Below are positions 43,822-51,659 of a DNA stretch of 64,000 bases, piece after piece. Positions within the stretch are counted from its first letter, which is position 1. Each line of letters starts with the position of its first letter. Origin of the DNA: Methanofollis ethanolicus (GTDB taxonomy: Archaea > Halobacteriota > Methanomicrobia > Methanomicrobiales > Methanofollaceae); NCBI RefSeq assembly GCF_001571385.1, contig NZ_BCNW01000001.1, positions 1,302,001 to 1,366,000 on the forward strand, written 5' to 3'. The position numbers and the translations under genes are program-made. The notes beneath the pieces were generated by a model, which did no database searches, was not told where the DNA came from, and saw nothing but the letters and a program-made list of their open reading frames with translations.

Positions 43822-45915
43822 TCAGATCAACCGCACGATCCCCCGCCGCGGCTGCATCGCCTCGCCGAAGCGGACCATCTTGTCGAGGTTCTCCTGCACC
43901 TCGTCGCGGTCAAAACCCTGCTGGACCAGAATCTCGACGACCTCCTCGGTCTTTGCGGTGCCGTCATCGCCGCCGAGCGCCTTTATCGTCTCCCTGATGG
44001 TGCGAATGATGTCCCTCTTCTTCTTTGTGATCCCGGTCGTCCACTTGTCGATGTCCAGGGTGCCGGTCTCGGCATCGTAGGCGACCTGCCGCAGGCAGGC
44101 GTCCACGATCATGATCACACGCTCCGCGTCCTCGGGCTCGACCGTCCGCGAGAGCCGCATCCTGGCGCTCGCCTCGCCGAGGCGGATCAGCGCTTCGAGT
44201 TGCCGGGCCGTCACCGGCACCGGCTTGTTCTCGTCGGCGAGGTCGCGGAGCCGGAGATAATACGTGATGAGCATCTCCTTTGCGCCGTCGGTGATGAGGG
44301 GCGTCACATGTCTCTTCGCGTACGCGATATATTTCCGCAGGAGTTCGGGCGCGATCGGCGGCTCCACCACCGTGCTCTCGCTCGCCAGGAGGTCGATATG
44401 CGCCGGGGTGAGGGGGCCCTCCTGCTTCTGCATGATCAGTTCCCCGACCCGGTGGGCCGAGATGATGTGCCGGGCGATCGCCGTGTCCCGCGTATGATCG
44501 GGCTTGTCTGTCAGGACGAAGATGAGGTCGAAACGGGAGAGGAGGGAGGGCGGCATGTTGATCTGCTCGGCGATCGGGACGAAGGCGTCGAACCGCCCGA
44601 GTTTCGGGTTTGCCGCGCCGAGGAGGGCGCAGCGGGAGCGGAGGGTCGCCGTGATCCCGGCTTTTGCGACCGAAATACTCTGCTGCTCCATCGCCTCGTG
44701 GAGGGCCGACCGGTCCTCCTTCTGCATCTTGTCCATCTCGTCCACCGCGGCGAGCCCCATATCCGCGAGGACAAGGGCCCCGGCCTCCAGGGTCCAGCTC
44801 CCGTCGCCGAAGTCGTCCTTCACCGCGGTCGCCGTGAGACCTGCCGAGGTCGAGGACTTGCCCGAGGTGTACACGCCCCTGGGAGAGATCTGCACGACGT
44901 ACCTGAGGATCTGGGACTTCGCGATTCCCGGATCTCCGACAAGGAGGACATGGATGTCGCCGCGGAGACGGGAGCCGTCAGGGAGGTCCTTCGCCACCCC
45001 GCCGAAGAGCTGGAGAGCGATCGCCTCCTTCACCTCGGTGTTCCCGTAGATCGAGGGTGCGATCGAGCCGGTGATCTTCCCGTACAGTCCCGTGTCCCGG
45101 GAGAGTTCGTGGATCTCGGCCTCGTCCTCATCGGAGATGTTCACCTCTTCAAATTCCCTCTCCGGCGCCTCGATCGAGGAGCACTCCAGGGAGATGTCGA
45201 AGAGGGTGGACTTTGTCCCGTAGTTCACCCTCTGCCTGGAGCGGGGGATGCCGTTGAGGACCACCCTGTCACCGGGTGCGATCGCCCCGGTGAGGTCGTC
45301 GGTCACCTCGACGTCGAGAGTCTGGGGCCGGGCGCCGCCCCTCAGGCCCTCGGGCGACTCCTGGATCCGCACCTTTTGCGAGTCCACGTACCGGGACTTT
45401 GCCTGGAGGAGTTTCAGTTTGCGCCGGTTGCACTCCGGGTTCGGACACTCCTCGGGCTCCTCGAAGTTCCCGTAGCCCTGCCGCACCGTCGTCGTTGAGC
45501 CGCAGCCCGGACACTGAAAGACAGCCTCGACGATCCTCGGCCGCACCTCGGTCGTCTTCCTGATGATCCCCTTCAGCGAGACAAAGCGATTGATGTGGTA
45601 GGCCCTGATGTCCCTGATGCCGGTGACACGCTCGATATGGTGGAAGCGGACATTGACCTTCCCGGCCTTCTCCTCGCCTATGGCGGTGAGCTGGCGGAGG
45701 GCGTCCCTGATGTCGCCTGTCGCTTTGCCGGGGCGTTCGATCACCTCGTCCGCGAGGCGCAGGCCGGACCTGCCCGAGGCCTGCAGGGTCCGGTAGTCGA
45801 TGTACAGGGAACGCTTGAAGGGGAACTCCCTCTCGATCTCGGCGAGTTCGCGCCGGCAGTACCGGGAGAGGAAGTTTACCCATTCCCCGACCACGTCGGT
45901 GACGCCGTCTTCCAT
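43822..45915 (-). CDS. mcm: MCM replicative helicase paralogue, intein-free
   Basis: This 697-aa MCM protein has an N-terminal domain with a zinc-binding CPGC...CPNPEC pair (about residues 150-175), then the AAA+ core: Walker A VGDPGIAKSQILRY, Walker B VLADMGLAAVDEMDKM, the pre-sensor hairpin ISVAKAGITATL, and arginine finger SRFDLIF. The C-terminal winged helix is present. It starts 2 bp after the stop of the upstream MCM and is about 60-65% alike by eye, so the two are tandem duplicates. Confidence 0.93.
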   Translation of the reverse strand: MEDGVTDVVGEWVNFLSRYCRRELAEIEREFPFKRSLYIDYRTLQASGRSGLRLADEVIERPGKATGDIRDALRQLTAIGEEKAGKVNVRFHHIERVTGIRDIRAYHINRFVSLKGIIRKTTEVRPRIVEAVFQCPGCGSTTTVRQGYGNFEEPEECPNPECNRRKLKLLQAKSRYVDSQKVRIQESPEGLRGGARPQTLDVEVTDDLTGAIAPGDRVVLNGIPRSRQRVNYGTKSTLFDISLECSSIEAPEREFEEVNISDEDEAEIHELSRDTGLYGKITGSIAPSIYGNTEVKEAIALQLFGGVAKDLPDGSRLRGDIHVLLVGDPGIAKSQILRYVVQISPRGVYTSGKSSTSAGLTATAVKDDFGDGSWTLEAGALVLADMGLAAVDEMDKMQKEDRSALHEAMEQQSISVAKAGITATLRSRCALLGAANPKLGRFDAFVPIAEQINMPPSLLSRFDLIFVLTDKPDHTRDTAIARHIISAHRVGELIMQKQEGPLTPAHIDLLASESTVVEPPIAPELLRKYIAYAKRHVTPLITDGAKEMLITYYLRLRDLADENKPVPVTARQLEALIRLGEASARMRLSRTVEPEDAERVIMIVDACLRQVAYDAETGTLDIDKWTTGITKKKRDIIRTIRETIKALGGDDGTAKTEEVVEILVQQGFDRDEVQENLDKMVRFGEAMQPRRGIVRLI

Positions 45916-45917
45916 CG

Positions 45918-48900
45918 TCAGTACTCCCGTGCGAAGAGTTTGATGATGCCCGGCCGGAGTTCGACCACCTCGCCCTCGTTCTTGAGCATCTTGATAGTCG
46001 CCTCGACCTTGTCCTTTGCAAAGCCCTGCCTGGTCATCTCCTCGATCACCTGCTCGACGTTTGCGGAACCGTCGTCGCCGCCGACGTCCTTGATGACCTC
46101 CTTCACCGTTCTGATGATGTCCCGCTGCCTCTTCGAGATCCCGGTCGTCCACTTGTCGATGTCGAAGGTACCCGACTCGGCGTCATAGGCCACCTGACGG
46201 AGACAGGTGTCCACGATCTTGATCACTCTCTGGGCGTCCTCGATATCCACGGTCGGCGAGAGCCTGATCCTGGCGCTCGCCTCGCCGAGGCGGACCAGTG
46301 CCTCAAGTTGCCGCGCCGTCACCGGCACAGGCTTGTTGTTGTCGGCGAGTTTACGGAGCTGGAGATAGTAGTCCCGCAGCGCCTCTCGCGCCTCCGGGAC
46401 GATCGTGGGGAAGCAGGTCCGCTTCGCGTACGCGATGTACTTGCGGAAGAGGAGGGGCTCGATGTCGGGCGTCACCGGCTTGAGCTGCTGCTGGATATAG
46501 GCGTCGTCCACCCCTTCGACCGGCATCCGCCTCTTTTTCTCGATCAGTTCGCCGACCGCGTGGGACTTGAGGATGTGCTCCGCGATCGCAAGGTCGCGGG
46601 CTGCGTCCGGCTTGTCTGTCATGATGAAGATGAGGTCGAAACGGGAGAGGAGGGAGGGAGGCATGTTGATCTGCTCGGAGATGGGAGCGTACTCGTCGAA
46701 GCGGCCCATCTTCGGGTTTGCGGCACCGAGGAGGGCGCATCTGGAGCGGAGGGTCGCCGTGATGCCGGCTTTCGCAATAGACACCGTGTTCCCGCACCAG
46801 ACCGGCTTCCCATGCCGCCGAACATAGATGACGTGGTCAGGCACCTCCACGCAGTAAATCATGCCGGCATAATGGCCCTTCGTGATATGCCTGAGGCCAT
46901 TGGTGTTGATGCTCGGCCTGTTCTGCCCCTCCCTGATGAAGGAGACCTGATAGATGTCATGGGACAGGATCGCACGCCGACCCTCGGGAACGCGCACCTC
47001 ATCCCCCTGTCTGTGGACCACGGTGGCGTTGCCCGAGATCCCTGCCTTGAGGAGGAGCTCGGTCATATCGTCTGCCAGCTGCCGCGAGGAGGTGACATAC
47101 GCGGTCTGGCCTGTCCCCTTCCTGACCCAGCCGTCGCCGAGGACGAGGGCGTCGAGGAGGATTCGGATCTGTTCGGGGCACACCTCCTTCGCGTACTGCG
47201 GGACATATTTTTCATGGCACTTCCCGAACACTGCCAGATGGGTCGCCAGCTGCTTCGAGGAGATGGCGATGTTCTGGCCGTTATAACTCCACCTGAATCC
47301 CAGACGGTTAGTACACGCCGTCATCTTCGCAGCACGTACTCCGTCTCTCTGGGATATGTGGACGCGATACGGGACGCCGTTTGTGTACTGGACAGAGCCC
47401 TCGGAGAGATAATAACCGAGGAACTCCAGCCAGTCGTTCATCTTCAGGGCGATGGCGCCCGACTCCTCTCCGCCATGGTTCTGGTTCTTGTAAATGGTCA
47501 CCGACGGCAGTTCATAGGTCTCGACATATCTCCCCTCCCAGATGGCGTCCTTCTTGAAGCGCATCCTCCTCTGGACAGGCAGGGACTCCATCCGCCTGAG
47601 GCCGAAGCCCTCCCACTCGTTGGCACGCCTGTTCAGGTCCACGTACATGTTGTGGTTGGGTGTGACCGCGAGGTCGACCTGCCTGGAGGCGATGAAGTAC
47701 ATGTCGTCGTCGTATTCGGCAGCCACATAGGCCGTCGGCACGGCGTACGCCAACCTGCCGTCCGGCGTGAGCGTCGCCACACGCTCGCCCTCTTCAACGT
47801 CCCTGAAGAGCCGCCAGCCGTGCTCGGTGAGGATCTCGGTCTGGTCATCATAGCACTGCTGCTCCATCGCCTCGTGGAGGGCCGATCTGTCCTCCTTGTC
47901 CATCTTGTCCAGTTCGTCGACCGCGGCCATACCCATATCCGCGAGCACGAGGGCGCCCGCCTCCAGGGTCCAGCGGCCGTCGCCGAACTCGTCTTTCACC
48001 GCGGTCGCGGTCAGGCCCGCCGAGGTCGAGGACTTGCCCGAGGTGTAGATGCCGCGGGGAGAGAGTTGCACGATATACCTGAGGAGCTGGGACTTTGCGA
48101 TACCCGGGTCGCCGACCAGAAGGATGTGGATGTCGCCGCGGAGACGGGAACTGTCAGGCATCTCCTTCGGGATCCCGCCGAAGAGCTGGAGGGCGACTGC
48201 CTCCTTTACGTCCGTGTTTCCGTAGATCGTCGGGGCGATGGACCGGGCGATCTTCGAGTAGATCTTCGGGTCATTTGAGAGTTCCTGGATCTCGGCCTCG
48301 TCCTCCTCGGAGATATTCACTTCCTCGAACTCCTTCTCGGCCACCTCGATCGCGTTGCACTCCAGGTAGATGTCGAAGAGAGTGGACTTCGTGCCCGCGT
48401 TGATCCGCTGGAAAGACCTGAGGATGCCGGTGATCACCACCCTGTCGCCGGGCGCGGAACTGCCTGTCAGGTCGTCGGTCACGTCCACGTCGATGGTCTG
48501 CGGCTGCTCGCCGCCCCGCAGGCCCTCGGGCGACTCCTGGATCCGCAGTTTCTGGGCGTCCAGAAACTCGGACTTCTCGGGCACAAGTTCGAGGGGAGTC
48601 TTCTTCTGGCAGGTGGCGCAGACCCGGAAGGGGTCCTGGAACCGGCCGTAGGTCTGGGAGTACGGCGGGGTGAGTTGCCCGCACTCCAGGCATTTGAAGA
48701 CCGCCGCGACGATCCTCGGCCTGACCTCGGTCGTCTTCCTGAGGATCCCTTCCACGGCGACGAAGGTGTTGATCTGGTTTGCCCTGATGTCCCGGATCTT
48801 CGTCTTCCTGGTGAGGTTCATGAACCTGACGTGGACGAGGCGCCTGTCCTTCTCCTCGATGATGCCGAGGCGGACGAGGGCGTCCTTGACGTCGTTCATC

Positions 48901-49118
48901 ACCTTTTCGGGTCGTTCGATGAGTTCGTCGGCGAGAGCGAGACCGCGCTTCCCGAATGCTTCGAGGTTCCTGTAATCGATGTAGAATGAGCGCTTGTGCG
49001 GGAATTCCTTCGAGAGTTCGACCCGCTCTTTCCGGTTGTACTGCCGCTTGAGGAATGTCTCCCAGTCGCTGACGACATCGGTCACTTCAGTGTTCTGGCG
49101 GGGTGACATTGATACCAT
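45918..49118 (-). CDS. mcm: MCM replicative helicase with intein
   Basis: This 1066-aa precursor contains a full MCM protein of 710 aa interrupted by a 356-aa intein (residues 422-777). The MCM part has Walker A VGDPGIAKSQLLRY, Walker B LADMGMAAVDELDKM and arginine finger SRFDLIF, plus an N-terminal zinc site (CLEC...CATC). Splicing would rejoin EAMEQQ with TVSIAKAGI, exactly matching the intact paralogue. Gene order RFC small subunit-MCM-MCM on one strand suggests a replication operon. Start may be ATG 49118 or 49109. Confidence 0.95.
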   Translation of the reverse strand: MVSMSPRQNTEVTDVVSDWETFLKRQYNRKERVELSKEFPHKRSFYIDYRNLEAFGKRGLALADELIERPEKVMNDVKDALVRLGIIEEKDRRLVHVRFMNLTRKTKIRDIRANQINTFVAVEGILRKTTEVRPRIVAAVFKCLECGQLTPPYSQTYGRFQDPFRVCATCQKKTPLELVPEKSEFLDAQKLRIQESPEGLRGGEQPQTIDVDVTDDLTGSSAPGDRVVITGILRSFQRINAGTKSTLFDIYLECNAIEVAEKEFEEVNISEEDEAEIQELSNDPKIYSKIARSIAPTIYGNTDVKEAVALQLFGGIPKEMPDSSRLRGDIHILLVGDPGIAKSQLLRYIVQLSPRGIYTSGKSSTSAGLTATAVKDEFGDGRWTLEAGALVLADMGMAAVDELDKMDKEDRSALHEAMEQQCYDDQTEILTEHGWRLFRDVEEGERVATLTPDGRLAYAVPTAYVAAEYDDDMYFIASRQVDLAVTPNHNMYVDLNRRANEWEGFGLRRMESLPVQRRMRFKKDAIWEGRYVETYELPSVTIYKNQNHGGEESGAIALKMNDWLEFLGYYLSEGSVQYTNGVPYRVHISQRDGVRAAKMTACTNRLGFRWSYNGQNIAISSKQLATHLAVFGKCHEKYVPQYAKEVCPEQIRILLDALVLGDGWVRKGTGQTAYVTSSRQLADDMTELLLKAGISGNATVVHRQGDEVRVPEGRRAILSHDIYQVSFIREGQNRPSINTNGLRHITKGHYAGMIYCVEVPDHVIYVRRHGKPVWCGNTVSIAKAGITATLRSRCALLGAANPKMGRFDEYAPISEQINMPPSLLSRFDLIFIMTDKPDAARDLAIAEHILKSHAVGELIEKKRRMPVEGVDDAYIQQQLKPVTPDIEPLLFRKYIAYAKRTCFPTIVPEAREALRDYYLQLRKLADNNKPVPVTARQLEALVRLGEASARIRLSPTVDIEDAQRVIKIVDTCLRQVAYDAESGTFDIDKWTTGISKRQRDIIRTVKEVIKDVGGDDGSANVEQVIEEMTRQGFAKDKVEATIKMLKNEGEVVELRPGIIKLFAREY
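46788..47855 (-). mobile_element. LAGLIDADG-type intein in MCM
   Basis: The insert encodes 356 residues starting with Cys (CYDDQTEI) and ending in Gly-Asn before an extein Thr. Block B (VTPNHNMYV) carries the TxxH-like motif, and two LAGLIDADG-like helices are LGYYLSEG (about 147-154) and LLDALVLGDG (about 233-242), so a homing endonuclease is present and looks intact. The penultimate residue is Gly rather than the usual His, a known but less common variant. It sits between the helix ending EAMEQQ and the pre-sensor beta hairpin. Confidence 0.93.
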
Positions 49119-49168
49119 ATATGAGGGGGCTCCTCCATCAAGGTGGTTGTCCGGGGGGTGAAAATATT

Positions 49169-50140
49169 TTATTCGTTTTTCCGGGCGGCAAGGACAAAGA
49201 GGGCAATCAGTGCCTCCATCTGGATGGCGGCGTCCGCTCCTTCCGAAATCCTGAAGTCGGCCTCGCCGAGGTGGTCGATGAAGGCGACCTTGAGGCCGGT
49301 TTCCATATCAGAACGGACGACTTCCCTGAAGCACTGGTTGATCAGTTCGTTCGGGGCGATCCCCCGGTCGCGCATCAGGCGGCGGAGCGCTCCTTCGGCC
49401 GCGGGGAAGTCGCCCTGCATCGAGAGGTCGAGGAGGTTCCTGATCTCGTCGGGCCGCGCCGTCGAGGTCGTCTCATACACCATACCCGCGTCGATCTCCC
49501 GCGAGATGATCGCCGCACCCTGCAGGGCGTTGAGCGCTTTTCTCATATCGCCCTCGGCGATATAGACGATCGCCTGCACGGCGTCGTCGGTGAGGGTCAC
49601 GCCCTCGGTCACGGCGACACGCCGCACCTGCTCCGCGACCGCCGCGTCGTCGAGGGGCCTGAAGCGGTAGATGGCGCACCGGCTCTGGATGGGGTCGATG
49701 ATCTTCGAGGAATAATTACAGGAGAGAATGAACCGGCAGTTCTGGGCATAGTTCTCCATGGTCCGGCGGAGTGCGGCCTGGGCATCGGTCGTGAGGGCAT
49801 CGGCTTCGTCCAGAAAGAGGATCTTGAAACTTGCGCCGCCGAGCGGGGATGTCCGGGCGAAACCCTTGATCTGGTTCCTGACCACGTCTATCCCGCGCTC
49901 GTCGGAGGCATTCATCTCCCTGAAATTTATCTGCCAGGTATCGCCGAAGAACTCCTTTGCAAGCGCGACTGCTGCGGTGGTCTTGCCGACGCCGGCAGGA
50001 CCTGTGAAGAGGAGATGGGGGAGAGTGCCGCTCTTCACGTATGACCGGAGACGCTCGACGATCTCCGGGTGTCCGACCATGTCCGCAAGTTTTTGCGGCC
50101 GGTATTTCTCGATCCAGATGGTGTTGTTGCCCTCCATCAC
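49169..50140 (-). CDS. rfcS: replication factor C small subunit
   Basis: This 323-aa AAA+ clamp-loader subunit has all catalytic motifs: [16 protein letters not shown], Walker [17 protein letters not shown], Walker [12 protein letters not shown], sensor 1 SCNYSSKII and arginine finger QSRCAIYRF. With the large subunit it loads PCNA. It lies 50 bp upstream of the intein-bearing MCM. Start at ATG 50140 or 50137. Confidence 0.96.
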   Translation of the reverse strand: MMEGNNTIWIEKYRPQKLADMVGHPEIVERLRSYVKSGTLPHLLFTGPAGVGKTTAAVALAKEFFGDTWQINFREMNASDERGIDVVRNQIKGFARTSPLGGASFKILFLDEADALTTDAQAALRRTMENYAQNCRFILSCNYSSKIIDPIQSRCAIYRFRPLDDAAVAEQVRRVAVTEGVTLTDDAVQAIVYIAEGDMRKALNALQGAAIISREIDAGMVYETTSTARPDEIRNLLDLSMQGDFPAAEGALRRLMRDRGIAPNELINQCFREVVRSDMETGLKVAFIDHLGEADFRISEGADAAIQMEALIALFVLAARKNE

Positions 50141-50214
50141 AGAGTGGTTGTTTCTCCAGACATGAATATGCTGTCATCCTGATCTTTATGTGGGCAGGGA
50201 GTACACGCTACGGT

Positions 50215-50922
50215 ATGGATGCGTCGAATGGTCGGGCTGTCTCTCTCCCCGCGGCAGTCAGACTGTTTGCCGGGGAGATGGCGCGGACGACCGTTTTTGA
50301 CGGCGAGACCTTCCTTTCACCGACAGGTGCGCGGGGGCGGCGGGTCTTCTTCACAGGCGCCCTGACGGCGGTCAGGGCCGCGGGTGGCCGGGTCACCGCC
50401 CGCGTCGCCGACCCGACGGGCACGGTCACTGTCGCCGCGAAGTGGCGCGGCGATGCTGCCGATGCCCTCCGTTCGATCGAGCCGCCGGCATTTGTCGCGG
50501 TGAGCGGGGCCCTCGCCGTCTCGGGAGGGGAGGTCACGCTGGTACCCGAGGCGGTGGTGCGGGTGGAAAAGCCGGTGCGGGACCTCTGGGTGCTCCGGAC
50601 GGCAGACCTCACTCTCGGCCGGATCGAGGCGCGTGCCGCCGCCGACGGCGCTGGCGGGGAGGTCACTGCGATGGCCCGGATGGTCAGGACGGCGCTTTCG
50701 AGCGTGCCGGAGGGTCAGGCAGGCGGCGCCCCCCAGGATGCGCGGGCCCTGCTCCTCTCCCTTCTCGAAGAGTGTCCGGGCCGGCGGGGCAGCGAAGAGG
50801 ACCTCTTTGCCCGGGCCGGGGAGAGGGGCATAGGCCGGGCTGCGGCCGAAGCGGCCCTCTATGCCCTGCTGGAGGAGGGGGAGTGTTATACCCCCTCGAC
50901 CGGGCAGGTGAGGCTGATCTGA
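50215..50922 (+). CDS. RPA-associated OB-fold protein
   Basis: This 235-aa protein resembles archaeal RPA-associated proteins (COG3390): an OB-fold (RRVFFTGALTAVRAAGG, VADPTGTVTVAAKW) and a C-terminal helical domain that resembles a winged helix (AAAEAALYALLEEGECYTPS). It is divergent from rfcS across a 74-bp shared promoter region. Its stop overlaps the next ATG (TGATG). A role in single-strand DNA binding is the family expectation. An ATG at 50188 is an alternative start. Confidence 0.78.
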   Translation: MDASNGRAVSLPAAVRLFAGEMARTTVFDGETFLSPTGARGRRVFFTGALTAVRAAGGRVTARVADPTGTVTVAAKWRGDAADALRSIEPPAFVAVSGALAVSGGEVTLVPEAVVRVEKPVRDLWVLRTADLTLGRIEARAAADGAGGEVTAMARMVRTALSSVPEGQAGGAPQDARALLLSLLEECPGRRGSEEDLFARAGERGIGRAAAEAALYALLEEGECYTPSTGQVRLI

Positions 50923-51659
50923 TGCACCCGGAATTCCTCCCGGACGTCCCGGCCCTCCTGATGGAGAACACGATGCGCGTGCTCGTCGTCGCAGACCTCC
51001 ACTTCGGGATCGAGTCCGGCCTTGCCCGCGCCGGCGTGCATGTGCAGAGCAGGAGCAGAGAGAGAGCGACGCGGGTCCTTGCCGCCGTCAGGGAGACAGA
51101 GTCCGACCTGCTCCTCCTCCTCGGCGACGTGAAGCACACGGTGCCCGTGACGAGCAGGCAGGAGTACGACGAACTCCCGACGATCCTCGACTCCTTCAGG
51201 GATCTGACCGAGGTGAAGGTGCTGCCCGGCAACCATGACGGCGGGATCGCACGTTTTCTGAAGGACGGCGAACTCCTCCCTGCGGCGGGCGCCAGGATCG
51301 ACGGGGCCGGCTATCTCCATGGCCATACAAACCCTGCTCCCGACCTCGCCGGCGGCCTCCTCGTGATCGGCCACCTTCACCCGGTTGTCTCCCTCTCCGA
51401 CGAGGTGGGGTGCTCCTTGCGGGCAGAACCCGCCTACCTGTACTCGCCCCTCACCGGCGAGGGATGGGGGGACGGGACGAGAGTCCTTGCCGTGCCCGCG
51501 GCCTGCGAGTTTTCCGGCGGCGTGGACGTGCTCGAACTGAAAGAGAGCGGCCTCGGGCCGCTCGTGCGGTGTATCGACGACGACGATGCCGAGGTGTGGC
51601 TGCGTGACGGGACCTACATCGGAACCCTTGCAGAGATCAGGGAACAGCGCGGCGCTTGA
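50922..51659 (+). CDS. metallophosphoesterase (archaeal Lhr/RPA-linked type)
   Basis: This 245-aa calcineurin-like phosphoesterase has the motif series VVADLHFGIE, LLGDVKHTVP, PGNHDGGI and LVIGHLHP, giving all five metal-binding blocks. Family members next to Lhr and DNA-repair genes are thought to be phosphodiesterases acting on nucleic acid. Coupling to the RPA-associated protein upstream and an overlap with lhr downstream point to a joint role in DNA processing. Confidence 0.9.
   Translation: MHPEFLPDVPALLMENTMRVLVVADLHFGIESGLARAGVHVQSRSRERATRVLAAVRETESDLLLLLGDVKHTVPVTSRQEYDELPTILDSFRDLTEVKVLPGNHDGGIARFLKDGELLPAAGARIDGAGYLHGHTNPAPDLAGGLLVIGHLHPVVSLSDEVGCSLRAEPAYLYSPLTGEGWGDGTRVLAVPAACEFSGGVDVLELKESGLGPLVRCIDDDDAEVWLRDGTYIGTLAEIREQRGA

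Noticed and set aside
46308-48278. 656-codon plus-strand open frame antisense to the MCM gene
   Set aside because: Antisense shadow of MCM and its intein. The Walker motifs and intein blocks read only on the minus strand.
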